This document shows, piece by piece, positions 10,824 through 22,151 of a DNA stretch of 64,000 bases. The stretch is taken from positions 18,754,501 through 18,818,500 of the forward strand of contig OY821770.1 in NCBI GenBank assembly GCA_963682175.1. The letters run 5' to 3'. Made by a program: the position numbers and the translations under genes. The number at the start of each line of letters is the position of its first letter. Within the stretch, counting starts at the first letter, position 1. Source of the DNA: Triglochin maritima. Its lineage: Eukaryota > Streptophyta > Magnoliopsida > Alismatales > Juncaginaceae. The notes beneath the pieces were generated by a model. That model had not been told where the DNA came from. It did not search any database and saw only the letters and a list, made by a program, of their open reading frames with translations.

Positions 10824-11642
10824 TGTTCGATTATAAAGTTTAGGCTAGGCCCATGAATAACTCAATTGAAGAAATCCAATGTTGAGATGAAGATGAGAAC
10901 TATTGCCCCATGTGTCATGTGCTCACCTCACTTTTAGTCCCACATTGGTGAAGCTAACAAGTTGAAGGATGTTGATAAACATCCTATTCACTTGACCCTT
11001 TGTAGGTGGAAAGAGAGGAGGAGAGAATTCTCCACACACACGCGCCCGCCCGCTTGTCCCAGTCTGGTCCGGGGCGTGGCGAGGCGAGGCAGCGAGGGTT
11101 TTGGGGGAAATTAGAGGCTTTAGCCTCACGGTGATGGATGTATTTAATTTTTGGACCTCATGTTAATTGTTTTTGAAATTAAGTCCTTGACGGTTACAAG
11201 ATTAAATACATATATATATATATCACAGTCGGTTTCCTCCTGTAGACACGTTTTATTCCTATCATCTCTCTACGAAAACCGTACCTCTCCGGCAAAATTA
11301 GGTCTCTGAATCCAGAGTTCTCCGGCGACCGATTCTTGCGAGGTTTCGTACTGCTTTCGTGGTTCGTCGACTCCGGTGTACGCCTGATCGACGGTGTGAC
11401 CGTTCTATCCTGGGAGAAAACTGGCAGACCATCAAACACACTGGTATGTGGGCGATATTTTCTCTGAGGCAAGTCGCCTTCCGACGGCTCGGTCTTTGAG
11501 GTCGTCTCTGATCACTGTTCCTTCGTTTCTTGTTTTCCTATACATGTTTTTGTATGTTGGCTTTATATGGATCCTTAAGGAATATTTATTCGACATATGT
11601 AACTCACTGTATTACATGATCATATTTGTAATTGTATCAACA
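10824..11642 (+). repeat. 5' LTR of the copia element (819 bp)
   Basis: It begins TGTTCGATTATAAAG and ends TTGTATCAACA. It pairs with 18134-18956 over its full length. Small indels, for example in the TATATATA run and the GC-rich segment near 11040-11080, show moderate divergence and therefore an older insertion than the element at 54121-61489. Confidence 0.93.
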
Positions 11643-11666
11643 ATCTCAGAGAAAATATTGTTAATT

Positions 11667-14600
11667 ATGTCGTCTAATAATTAGTTTGCACCAAAAGTGG
11701 ACATGTCAGGCATGCCGGAAAAAAAATTCGGGCAGAATTTCAAACGTTGGTAACAACGTATGAAGATCTGGTTGACCGCTATTGGTTTAGTTGATGTAAT
11801 TGAAAAGACTTTCCCACTTTCTGAAACTGAATATCCCAAAATCAAAGCAGCACAAGAACTGCTAATAGAGAATGACAAATTTATGTCGAGATTGCATTCT
11901 GTTGGCTCTGTCCAACGTGCTCTTCGATGTTTATAGTTCGTCCTCCTCTGCTTCTGTGATTGCAAAGGATTTATGGGATGAGTTGGATAAAAAATATAAT
12001 ATGGAGGACTTAGGTCATGAAAAGTATTATGTTGGAAAAATCTTGAAGTTTCAAATGGTGGAAAGCAGGTCAGTTACTGAACAAGCTCATCAGTTTATGA
12101 TTCTAATCCATGGCTTAAAAGAGGCTGACATGAAGCTTACTGAGAAGTTTCTGGTAATGTCAATTATTGAGAAGTTCCCTCGATCCTGGGAGGACTTCGG
12201 GATGTCTCTAAAGCATAGGAGAGGAAAACTGACTATGGATGACCTCATGGTTGCTATTGCAATCGAGGAGGAACATCAGGGTGAAAAACCAGTGATGCCT
12301 GTAGAGTTCCAACCAAAGGCAAACGTATTAATTGGATCCTCATCTAAGTCACATTTTAAAGGAAAACCACAATCTATTAATAAGACTAAATCCAATTCCA
12401 AAATCTAGAAAAAGTCAACAAACAAACCATGTTGGAATTGTGGACAGGTTGGGCACTAGGCTAAGGATTGTCCATCCAAGAAAGCCAAACGCCAACAAAG
12501 TACCACTGAATCGACTCCACAAGTCAATGTATTGACTGAGGTGGATGAGACCAACTGTAATTTTGTTTCTGTTAATCCTCAAGTTTTTTTTTCATTTATG
12601 AACCACGTGAGTGGTTGGTTGACACTGGGGCTAATGTGCATGTATGTGCTGACAAGTCCATGTTTGTCTCTTACCAGCCTGTTGATCGTAGATCTGTGGC
12701 GATGACCAATGGGAATGTTGCAAAGGTGCTTGGAATTGGACGTATCGACTTGAAGTTACCTTCAGGACGAGTTCTTTCACTACACAGGACGCATCATGTG
12801 TCTGCTGTTCGTCGCAATATTATTAGTGGTCCGTGTATGGTAGTTGAGGGTTATGAAGTAACATTTAAATGTAACAAAGTTGTGGTTGCTCTTTCTGGTA
12901 CTTTTATTGGCAAGGAGTACTTGTCTTGTGGTGTTTTTTAATTCTTGTTGAACCTGCTTTTTATAATCGCAATGCTATTTCTGTTAAAGATGTGTCTTCT
13001 CCTGTTGTTTATTCCATTGAATCTGGTGATGTTTGGCATAAACGTTTAGGACATGTGAATTATCAATGTTTGAAAAGAATGATGAATTTAAATATGATTC
13101 CTAGGTATGCTATTGAGAATAAAAAATGTCAAGTGTGTGTACAAGATAAATAACCGAAAAGACTGTTTCATTCTATGACTAGAAATATTAGTATTTTAGA
13201 TTTAGTAGACACTGATACTTGTGAATTCAATGACATGTTAACTAAGGATAAAAAGAAATATTTTATCACTTTCATTGATGATAGTTCAAAGTATTGCTAT
13301 GTTTATCTTTTGAAAAGTAAAGATGAAGTGTTATCTAAGTTTCTTATTTAAGAATGAAGCAGAGACACAAACTGAAAAGAAACTTAAGAGGTTGAGATCT
13401 AATAGAGGTGGTGAATATACGTCCAACCTGTTTGAACAAGTGTGTCAGGATTCTGGCATAGTTCATGAGGTGACGGCGCCGTATTCTCGACAATCTAACG
13501 GAATTGCTGAACGAAAAAATAGAACATTATCTGATATGATTAATGCATTATTGGAGAGTTCAGGATTACCCAAATATATGTGGGGAGAAGCTTTGAATAC
13601 GGCTTGCCATATTCTGAATAAAGTTCCTCAGAAACATAAGGAGGATAGTCCATTCGAACTCTGGTGTGGTCGAAAACCTAGCCTTAAATATCTTAAAGTT
13701 TGGGGTTGTCTTGCAAAAGTGTTAACCCTTGAACATAAGAGGAAAAAACTTGGTTCCAAGACTGTTGATGCAATATTTATCGAATATGTGATTAATAGCT
13801 ATGCGTACAGATTTTTGGTAATCAAGTCCGAGATATCTGGCATAGAAGTTAACACAATTGTTGAATTTCGTGATGCCACATTTTTTAAGGATGTATTTCC
13901 CATGAAATCTGGAGTTCCTCAACAAACTTCTTCTTCAGTTGATCCCTCTACGCCTGGTTCCATCCACGAGCATGTGGAAAGGATGACAAATGTGGGGGCA
14001 GATTTGTCTATTGCCGATTTTGAGTCTTCTCAACCTCAAGTTGAAATTGAACCAAGAAAGAGCAAACATTCTCGAATTGCCAAGGATTTGGGAAGTGATT
14101 TTATTACATACCACATCGAGGGTGATCCTAACACTTTCAATGATGTTATGGCTTCATCAGAAGCAAAGCATTGGAAAGATGCAGTTAAGGTCGAGATGGA
14201 CTTTATTGTCTCTAATGGGACATGGGAGTTGGTAAATCTTCCTCCAGGTTGTTCAACGATCGGTTGTAAATGGATATTTAAAAAGAAATTAAAACCAGAT
14301 GGTTCCATCGATAAGTATAAAGTCATATTAGTTGCCAAGGGGTTTAAACAAAAGGAAGGAATAGACTATTTCGATACTTATTCTCCAGTGTCTCGTATGA
14401 CTACTATCCGAGTGCTCTTAGCATTGGCGTTTGTATATGATTTTACAATCCATCAAATGGATGTAAAAATTGCTTTTCTTCATGGTGACCTTGAAGAAGA
14501 AATTTATATGGATCAACCTGAAGGATTTGTAGCTTCTGGAAACGAGAACAAAGTTTGTAGACTTGTTAAGTCTCTTTATGGACTTAAACTAGTCCCAAAA

Positions 14601-15671
14601 GCTTGGCATGAGAAATTTGACAAAAGTATATTATCATTTGGATTCCAGGTTATTGATTCTTACAAATGTGTCTATTGCAAAGTTCAAAGTAATGCATGTA
14701 TTGCATTGTGTTTATATGTTGATGACATTTTACTGTTTGGCTCTAATCTGAATATAATACATGAAACTAAGACCTTCTTGTGTACTAAGTTTGAGATGAA
14801 GGATATGTGTGTTGCAAATGTGATCTTGGTTATCAAACTGACTAGGTCAGTTGATGGTATTTCCATATCTCAATGTTACTATGTTGAGAAGATTCTTGAG
14901 AGATTTGGCTATACGAATTGTAGATATGTGAAAACCTCATATGATTCATCAAAACCTTTGTACAAGAACAAGAGTGGTGTTCCAGTTTCACAATTGAGAC
15001 ATTCTCAGATTATAGGTAGTTTGATGTATCTTGCAAATTGCACACGACCAGATATTTCATTCTCGTTGAGCAAACTTAGTAGATACATAAGTTGTCCTGA
15101 TCGTACTCATTGGGAGGCTTTGGATAGAGTACTTAAGTACTTGAAGGGTACTTCTACCCTTGGGCTGCATTATGGGAAATTCCCAGCTGTACTAGAAGGG
15201 TACAGTGATGCAAGCTGGATAGCCAAAAACTCTGGGAGTAATGGTGTTACAGGGTATGTTTTTACTCTGGGTGGAGGCGCAGTCTCCTGGAGGTCTACAA
15301 AACAGACCATATTGTCTCGATCTACTTTTGAGGCTGAACTTTGTGCTTTGGATACAAGTGGAATGGAAGCTGAATGGTTGAAAGGACTCCTTTCTAAATT
15401 GCCAATGACCAGCAAACCAGTTCCTGCAATATATGTGCATTGTGGTAGTATGACTACTATTGCAAAGTTAAGAAGCTCAAAGTATAACCACAAACAAAGG
15501 AGACGCATCTAAGTCAGACTGAAGTCTGTAAGGGAATTAATCTCGGAAAGGGTGATAGCTGTTGATTTTGTTGGTACCAAATACAATACAGCTAATCCTT
15601 TCGCCAAAAGACTTGATCTAGCTCAAGTTCTGAAATCCAAGTTGGGGATGGGACTGAGACCCATTACCTGA
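11667..15671 (+). pseudogene. Copia gag-pol polyprotein, inactivated
   Basis: Gag starts at ATG 11667 but hits TAG after five codons and later stops. Gag sequence resumes at about 11872-12408, with a CWNCGQVGH zinc knuckle near 12430-12470 that is itself interrupted by TAG. The protease motif DTGANVHVCAD is at about 12620. The GAG-pre-integrase motif WHKRLGHVN is at about 13034. Integrase motifs SNRGGEYTS and GIAERKNRTL lie at about 13400-13520. The reverse transcriptase LYVDDIL box is at about 14710, and the RNase H GYSDASW motif at about 15200. From 13323 to 15509 the frame is open for 729 codons. A TAA at 15510 is followed by the expected RNase H tail, open to TGA at 15669-15671. The stops and frame changes before 13323 rule out a functional product. 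Confidence 0.93.
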
Positions 15672-15774
15672 CTCATCTAGAATGACAACCCAACCAATCT
15701 GAGTGGAGATCCCACAAAGTTGGTTCAATGCGGTAATAACAAGTTCTTGAGTGAGTCAAGTGCAACACATTGGT

Positions 15775-17666
15775 TAGGCCTGTAAACGGGTCGGGTCGGG
15801 CCGGGTCGGGTTTTTGCCCAACCGCTACCCGACCCGCCTAAAATAAATGGATAATCGGGGCGGGGCGGGTCGGGTAAAAAGAAGTTCATCCGCTACCCGA
15901 TCCGTTTAAGGTCGGATAAACGGATATTCGGGGCGGGGCGGGGTGGATAAACGGATAACTGGATAAAACTTGTATTTTTTATTTCTACTCATTTGCTACC
16001 AAAAAATTTATACAAAACAATCCCTACGTAATCACCAATAGCACAAAATCACCAACAATACCTGATATTTTGAATTTCTAACAGTAGTCTAACACCAATA
16101 ACACAAAACAACAAATTAACTAGAAACATAAAATATCCATTCAACTACTAGTCTACTACAACCATAAAACAACAATAAAAAGTAAAACATTCATCGAAGT
16201 ATTACATAAATTACAAACATTCATTTATTACACAAGATGTTCATTATCATCGTCGTCATCGTCATTAGCCATCTCGACATTCTCGTCCTCCGCGTCCACG
16301 TGAGTAAAATAACTTGGCATTGTTCCGAAACATGCAGCGTCGTCCGTAGTTTCAACTATACCAAGAAAACACATTAAGCCATTAAGTTAACATAATAATA
16401 TATACAACAAATATTATTCAAATATCATTCAAGTACCTTGAAGTTCACTCCTTAACCAATCTTGCGTACATAGAACGGCTTCTAAAGTAGTAGAAGACAT
16501 TGAACAACGATGTTTGCCAAGAACCCTTCCTCCCGTGCTAAAAACACTTTCAGATGCCACAGTAGACACTGGGATAGATAAAACATCAAGCGCCACACGT
16601 GCAAGTATAGGATATTTTGCTGCATTCAGTTTCCACCAACTCAAGATATCAAACTCATTCACTCCATCCCTAGGCTGCACAGAATCCTTCAAGTAAATCT
16701 CCAAACAACTTTGCTGAGGTTGAGAAGCATATCTTGTGTCAAGGAATTTGTTAAGATCTTCATACGGATCGGTGAAAGACGGTAATTCTAATGCTTCCGT
16801 AGTGAAAATAATATTATTTGCACTATCACCTACAACATTTGTTGTCCCTAATCCTGACCGGATACGTGTTAAAGTCACTATAAAGTTACCATTCAGAGCT
16901 TGTAAGGTAGGTAGCAAAAGTCAGTCATGTATCTTTTATTGCTTACTTTACAAAAAATCAAGATACGTGTTCTCTAAAGAAAGCAAATAATAATACAAAC
17001 TGTATTGTGATTATTGTAGTACCAATTAAACTAAGCATGATTCGTGAGAACTGAGAAGCATGAATCGACATAGTCACACAAACACATGATGATGGAAAAA
17101 TGTATACCATCCGTCGATGGTTGGCTGGGATTGGGTTGCTCTTGCTCGCTCATGGTAGATCCGAGTCTGGGAAGGCGAGAAACTGAGAAGGTGTTGGAGC
17201 AGCCGTGAAGAGGGAAGATGCGGGACTGTGGGGAGGGAAGCTCGAAGTGTGGGACCGTGGGGAGGGAAGGATGCCGTCTGCCGGAAGTGGAGAAGGGGAA
17301 GGCTGCCGTGGCACCGTGCGGCGGAGGGGAGGGGAGGTTCGGCGGAGGCGGATGGGAGGGGAGGTTCGGGAAGGAGAGGGATTTAGGGATTTACTGATTT
17401 AGGGTTTAGATTTTAGGGATTTAGGATTTTGTTTTAGGTATATATATTTAATATATTAAATTATTAATAATTTAATTTATTAATAACGGGTAAATGGATA
17501 AACGGGGCGGGTAGGAACTATAACCGCTACCCACCCCGTTTAATAGTCGGGTAAGCGACTATTCGGGTAGACGGATAATCGGGTGGAAAAAATCATCCGC
17601 TACCCGACCTAAACGGGTCGGGTCGGGTCGGGTTGGCGGGTAATATCCACCCCATTTTCAGCCCTA
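15775..17666. mobile_element. Internally deleted hAT element inside the copia element
   Basis: The ends TAGGCCTGTAAACGGGTCGG and CCCATTTTCAGCCCTA are flanked by a perfect 8-bp duplication ACATTGGT (15767-15774 and 17667-17674). Tandem GGGTCGG/GGGGCGG motifs mark both ends. Part of the transposase remains (16228-17153, minus). The presence of first-exon and last-exon pieces with the middle missing marks it as a deletion derivative of an autonomous hAT. Confidence 0.93.
16228..17153 (-). pseudogene. hAT transposase remnant: first exon, dimerisation domain, acidic tail
   Basis: On the minus strand, ATG at 17153-17151 opens MSEQEQPNPSQPSTDG, followed by a GT donor near 17109. The zinc-finger and catalytic part of the transposase is absent. 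A large exon (about 16917-16437) carries the hAT C-terminal dimerisation region, with DILSWWKLNAAKYPILARVA and PVSTVASESVFSTGGR. A 81-nt GT-AG intron (16436-16356) leads to a last exon (16355-16228) encoding an acidic tail ending in a run of aspartates and NEHLV. The dimerisation domain looks undamaged, but without the catalytic core it cannot transpose. It could in principle make a short dimerising peptide. Confidence 0.85.
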
Positions 17667-18133
17667 ACATTGGTGATACATTGTAAGTCATACATTGTAT
17701 CTTTGTCAATACCCCAAAGAATGGATATGTTGCTGAAACTGCAAGTTTAGTAAGAGTGTCTAGACTTTGACTAGGTTCAAGTCTTTGAGACAAGATGTTA
17801 GCAGTGCATCTTTGGAGAAACCCAACTATGTAAATGCAATTGTGTGGCCGCAATTAGAGGAAAGAGGGTAATTCCTTGAAAGCATTCATGAAACATGATA
17901 CGGATGCATGGCCGTAAAGCATCAACCCTGTAGATTGCAGCATAACCTGCTTAGTGTTGTTCTCAATGGACATCTCCACACAAAAGGTTCAAGTTCAAGA
18001 CTTCGTTTCACTTAGTTCCTGTGGGGGTAAAGTTGAAGGACTCAGGTCATGGTTCAAACCCGAAAGGTACCATTACCGAAAGCACTAGGCTGCAAGGTTT
18101 GGTCGCTCGATCAACAATGGATTTGTGGGGGAT

Positions 18134-18956
18134 TGTTGGATTATTGAGTTTGGGCTAGGCCCATGAATAACTCAATTGAAGAAATTCAATGTTGAGATAA
18201 AGATGATAACTATTGCCCCATGTGCCATGTGCTCACCTCACTTTTAGTCCCACATTGGTGAAACTAACAAGTTGAAGGATGTTGATAAACATCCTATTCA
18301 CTTGACCATTTGTGGGTGGAAAGAGAGGAGAAGAGAATTCTCCACACACGCATCCGCGCGCCCGCCCGTCCCGTCCTGGTCCGAGGCGGGGCGTGGTGTG
18401 GCGAGGCGAGGCAACGAGGGTTTTAGGGGAAATTAGAGGCTTTAGCCTCAGGGTGATGGGTGTATTTAATTTTTGGACCTCATGTTAATTGTTTTTGCAA
18501 TTAAGTCCTTCACAGTTACAAGATTAAATACATATATATCACATTTCCTCCAGTAGACACACGTTTTATTCCTATCATCTCTCTACAAAAACTGTCCCTC
18601 TCCGGCAATTTTAGGTCTCCGAATCCAGAGTTCTCCGGCGACCGATTCTTGCGAGGTTCCGCGCTGCTTTCGTGGTCCGTTGACTCCGGTGTGCACCTGA
18701 TCGACGGTGTGACCATTCTATCCTGGGAGAAAACTGACAGACCATCAAACGCACTGGTATGTGGGCCGCTATTTTCTCTGAGGCAAGTCGCCTTCCGACG
18801 GCTCGGTCTTTCAAGTCGTCTCTGATCACTGTTCCTTCGTTTCTTGTTTTCCTATACATGTTTTTGTATGTTGGCTTTATCTGGATCCTTACGGAATATT
18901 TATTCGACATATGTAACCCACTGTATTACATGGTCATATTTGTAATTGTATCAACA
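18134..18956 (+). repeat. 3' LTR of the copia element (823 bp)
   Basis: It begins TGTTGGATTATTGAG and ends TTGTATCAACA and matches the 5' LTR over its full length. The duplicated target AAACT follows immediately. Confidence 0.93.
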
Positions 18957-18961
18957 AAACT

Positions 18962-19149
18962 TGCAGAACATCTGTTGGTTCAAACAAAAAACCAGTTGAC
19001 AAATTGACTCGAAGAGAACATTGTTTGTTGGTTGCAAATTTAAGGGAAAAACAAGCTGTAGAGTGCCCATACCTTCAGAGTTCTGAATACGAAGTTTTAC
19101 TATTGATATGTGACCTTTACTTTTAATGCAATTTGTAACGTCATATCAT
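18962..19149. other. Possible exon fragment to the right of the copia insertion
   Basis: After TGCAG (18962-18966) about 40 plus-strand codons are open, reading TSVGSNKKPVDKLTRREHC onward to about 19086. It could be an exon of the gene the copia element entered. I do not recognise the protein, and an open stretch of this length can occur by chance. Confidence 0.2.
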
Positions 19150-19157
19150 GTAATTAG

Positions 19158-19730
19158 CACAGTTTTAAAAGCCGAACCAGACCGGACGGTTCGACCCGGT
19201 CGGACAGGGAACCGATGGTCCGGCGGCCTGTTCACCCAAAAATTCGAGCCTCTAGTCGAACCGTTCTGAATCGAATTGGGCCGGGTCGGACCGGTTGGTC
19301 AGACCGGACATAATTGTTTTTCAAATTTTCTTAATTTTTTTATAATCAGAAAATATGAGGATTTTAGATTCTTAATCCAAATATTGCTTTCTCTAATTCT
19401 TATTCAAGCAACTTTGTCGAGTTAAGTAAAGATAACAAATTTGTTGAGTTAAGTAAACATAACAAATTTGCTGAATTAAGTAAATTGTGATTAATATCAT
19501 GTATTATATTTAATGTTTGGTATGTATATATTAAATAGTTTTACAGAAATCGGTTCAAACCGGTCCGACCGTTAATATTTATTCGGTCCGATCCAACTTC
19601 GGGTCTAAAAAATGATGACGTCATGTTGACGTCATCAACGGTTCGACCGTGGTTGGACCGTGGTTCGACCACATTGAACCAAAACCAGAGTTTTATCGGT
19701 TCGATGACTGGTTCAGTTCTGAAAACCTTG
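19158..19730. mobile_element. hAT-like MITE (573 bp), CAAGGTTTT ends
   Basis: The imperfect inverted ends CACAGTTTTAAAAGCCGAACC and the complement of GGTTCAGTTCTGAAAACCTTG are flanked by a perfect 8-bp duplication GTAATTAG (19150-19157 and 19731-19738). Subterminal GGTTCGACC/GGTCCGACC motifs lie around an AT-rich core. It has no coding capacity. Confidence 0.9.
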
Positions 19731-19933
19731 GTAATTAGATTGCTTGATAATTATTCTGCCTTATGTTAGATGATTAGATCTGACTGTGTTTTCCACTCCA
19801 GCTGAAGAAGTGACAAATTTTGTTCTCAAACCATCTTTTAATTGCTCGTGGTGTATGACTGTAAAATGCACACTTATCAATATATATTAGTCTGGTGTAA
19901 AGTAAATTACTAGCTTCTGTGTTTTTTCTTCAA

Positions 19934-20767
19934 GTGGTAGTTTGGTCTTTTGATCCTTGAGAATGTGGTTTTTTTTTGAGCCATGCCATTTCACAGGATA
20001 TGTGCATGAATCTTTTTAGGTGTTGCATAAAATGTAGTTGTAACTCCCGTCCCCGAACTCGCATCGAGCCCGGGTCCCGGTCCGTCACCCATGTGCCCAC
20101 TGACCCACAACACCCATCTATTGCCACAAAACTTAAGTTGGTAAGTGTTATGGTAGTGAGCTCATGTCTTTATATCTCACCCCAACATTCTCATGTTAAG
20201 CAATGTGGGACTAAATTTGGGGGTTTTACAACCTACCCCACTTGAACACCTGACGTCCTCGTCAGGGTCAAGTCACTCAGTCACCAGGCGTTGTGAGATT
20301 CTAGAGGTGGCTCACACCCTTTAGGTGTAGCACTTAGTTCCCACAATTCCGGCTGGTTCAGACTCTGATACCATCTGTAACGTCCCGTCCCCGAACCCGC
20401 ATCGAGCCCGGGTCCCGATCCGTCACCCATGTGCCCACTGACCCACAACACCCACCTATTGCCACAAAACTTAAGTTGGTAAGTATTATGGTAGTGAACT
20501 CATGTCTTTATATCTCACCCCAACATTCTCATGTTAAGCAATGTGAGACTAAACTTGAGGGTTTTACAGTAGTAATCGTATTTTTTTCTTATTTTCTTTT
20601 TTATTGGGATCACTTTAGGTGGTAGTTTGGTCTTTTGATCCTTGAGAATGTGATATTTTATTTGAGCCATGCCATTTCATAGGATATGTGCGCATGAATC
20701 TTTTTAGGTGTTGCATAGAATGTAGTAATTGCATTTTTTCTTATTTTCTTTTTTATTGGGATCACTT
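19934..20767. repeat. ~149-bp tandem duplication, first unit split by the TRIM
   Basis: The unit GTGGTAGTTTGGTCTTTTGA to TTTTATTGGGATCACTT occurs at 20619-20767. It also occurs at 19934-20038 joined to 20569-20615. The two units differ by a few bases. The TRIM therefore entered after the duplication. The meaning for the nearby NAC relict is unclear. Confidence 0.88.
20039..20568 (-). mobile_element. TRIM: complete 530-bp terminal-repeat retrotransposon in miniature
   Basis: Two ~193-bp LTRs (20039-20230 and 20376-20568) flank a 145-bp interior, and the whole is bracketed by a perfect 5-bp duplication GTAGT (20034-20038 and 20569-20573). Read on the minus strand, each LTR starts TGTAAAACCC and ends GTTACA. 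The right LTR is followed by a primer site TGGTATCAGAG (complement at about 20363-20373) matching the 3' end of initiator-methionine tRNA. A purine tract AGTGGGGTAGGT precedes the other LTR. No protein is encoded, so it must have used another element's machinery. Confidence 0.93.
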
Positions 20768-21168
20768 CACGACGAGTACCGACCTATAGGTGGCTTTGGA
20801 AATTGTTTTAGTGGTTTTTGGCTTCTGGGTATTCCAACAATTCTCATATCAGAAGTTTAAGCTAATTTCAGCAAACCTGTTTGGTTTTTGTTTTGCCCAT
20901 TGCTGGTCTTGGCTACAACTTATTGTTTTGTATGCTTCTCTTTTTCTAGAGAGTTCAAGGAGTTTGTTTACTACAAACTTTGTTTAGTTGTTGGTCTTAA
21001 AAACTTCTACTACTGGAATTTTCAGATCTTTAATCGGTATTGCATGGGCACTTAGCTCATGCTTGGTTTCTATGTTTCTGGCATCTTAACAAAAATCCAC
21101 CATCTTTTTTTCCCCTCGCATTTTGTTTTGAGAGATTTTAATAGAATTGCTGGCCAAGAAAGAAGGGA
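20768..21168. other. Upstream flank of the NAC relict
   Basis: T-rich sequence without coding signal, presumably former promoter or leader of the NAC gene. No defined element was seen. Confidence 0.4.
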
Positions 21169-21756
21169 ATGGGTACGATGTCGTTGCCACCTGGTCTCCG
21201 ATTTCACCCAAGTCCCAACTGATGATGAGTTCGTGGATTTCCATCTGAAGAGGAAAGTTGAAGGTCTAGAGATTGAGCTGGAGGTTATTCCAGTAGTAGA
21301 GCTTTACAAGTTTGATCCTTGGGAATTACCAGGTAATATTTCATGTTTATTTTGCAGTCAATTGTAAACTCTCAAGTTCAGGATTAATGTATATAATGTC
21401 ATAAATAGACTACATATGTCATTTTTCATAAATTTTCAAGTTTTTTTTCTTGGAGACCGGATGATTTCATAATTCAATAGGAGTGAACTAATTCTCTGTA
21501 TTTGTCATTCATTTAGCCAACTCTGATTTCAATTTTTTGGATTGCAGACAAATCTTTCCTTCCAAGGAAAGACTTGGAGTGGTTCTTTTTCTGTCGTCGC
21601 GATAAGAAGTACCCAAACGGTTGTCGAACAAATAGAGCCACCGGGTCAGGCTACTAGAAAGCTACGGGTAAAGATAAGAAAATCATTTGCGGACCGTCAA
21701 CCATGGCCCTTCGGAAAACTCTTGTTTTCTACAAATTGCGACATGTTATGTTCTAG
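21169..21756 (+). pseudogene. NAC transcription factor, N-terminal pseudogene
   Basis: NAC proteins are plant-specific DNA-binding factors with a ~150-residue NAC domain. Exon 1 (21169-21332) begins MGTMSLPPGLRFHP (subdomain A). A 7-nt insertion, AGTCCCA at 21211-21217, a partial copy of the neighbouring bases, breaks the frame, after which DEFVDFHLKRKVEGLEIELE and LYKFDPWELP continue (subdomain B). A GT-AG intron sits at 21333-21547, the usual NAC intron position. Exon 2 carries [20 protein letters not shown] (subdomain C) and the SGY-KATGKD motif (D), but the invariant tryptophan codon of GYWKATG is TAG (21655-21657). Similarity ends after KTLVFYK at about 21735. The variable activation region is absent. 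Two independent lesions in the DNA-binding domain make it a pseudogene. Confidence 0.92.
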
Positions 21757-22044
21757 AGATTAGAAAACTCAAGAGTTTGTATACATGTGATCGGACATGT
21801 CATTATAATGTTGATTTTAACATATACATGGAATTTGAAAATTCCAAGGTTATTCCAAACAAAGAAAAATCAAATCTTGGAATTTGTAAATGTTGTCGTT
21901 TGGAAATGACATGTTTACCCAAACAAGATGAAAACAAATGACGTCATTTAGAAATATCAAGATTTGCAAATTCTGTCATTTCAAAGTTCAATGAAATTTG
22001 CAAACGACACATCCAAACGCACCCTAAATCTAATAATGTCGCTG
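21757..22044. other. 3' flank of the NAC relict with a GTGCGTTTGGATG-type repeat
   Basis: The right part (to about 22,025) ends in ATCCAAACGCACCCT, the complement of a GGGTGCGTTTGGATG end common in plant MITEs. The segment at about 10,205 carries a similar GTGTTTGGATG. The left boundary was not found. Confidence 0.45.
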
Positions 22045-22151
22045 GCTTTTAGACTTGTCATTCAAATTGCACAAGAAAATGTATCACTTATCTCATTAGT
22101 ATTTATTTCCTAGTCTTGTTTAAAAACGAAGAAACTCCAAAACAACTTGAT
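22045..22151. repeat. Right arm of the long, distant inverted repeat
   Basis: This is the reverse complement of 9955-10075. The arm was split by the hAT element that starts at 22152, and its outer end continues at 24919-24945 (AACTCGATTAACTAATC...CCCAC). Confidence 0.6.

Larger units (their letters stand above)
10824..18956 (+). mobile_element. Complete Ty1/copia retrotransposon with nested hAT insertion
   Basis: Two LTRs (10824-11642 and 18134-18956) flank a gag-protease-integrase-RT-RNase H region in copia order. A perfect 5-bp duplication AAACT (10819-10823 and 18957-18961) shows a single clean insertion. A purine tract (GGATTTGTGGGGGAT) precedes the 3' LTR. After removal of the 1892-bp hAT element at 15775-17666 and one copy of its 8-bp duplication, the element is about 6.2 kb. 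The coding region is broken by stops and frame changes, so the copy is dead. Confidence 0.95.
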
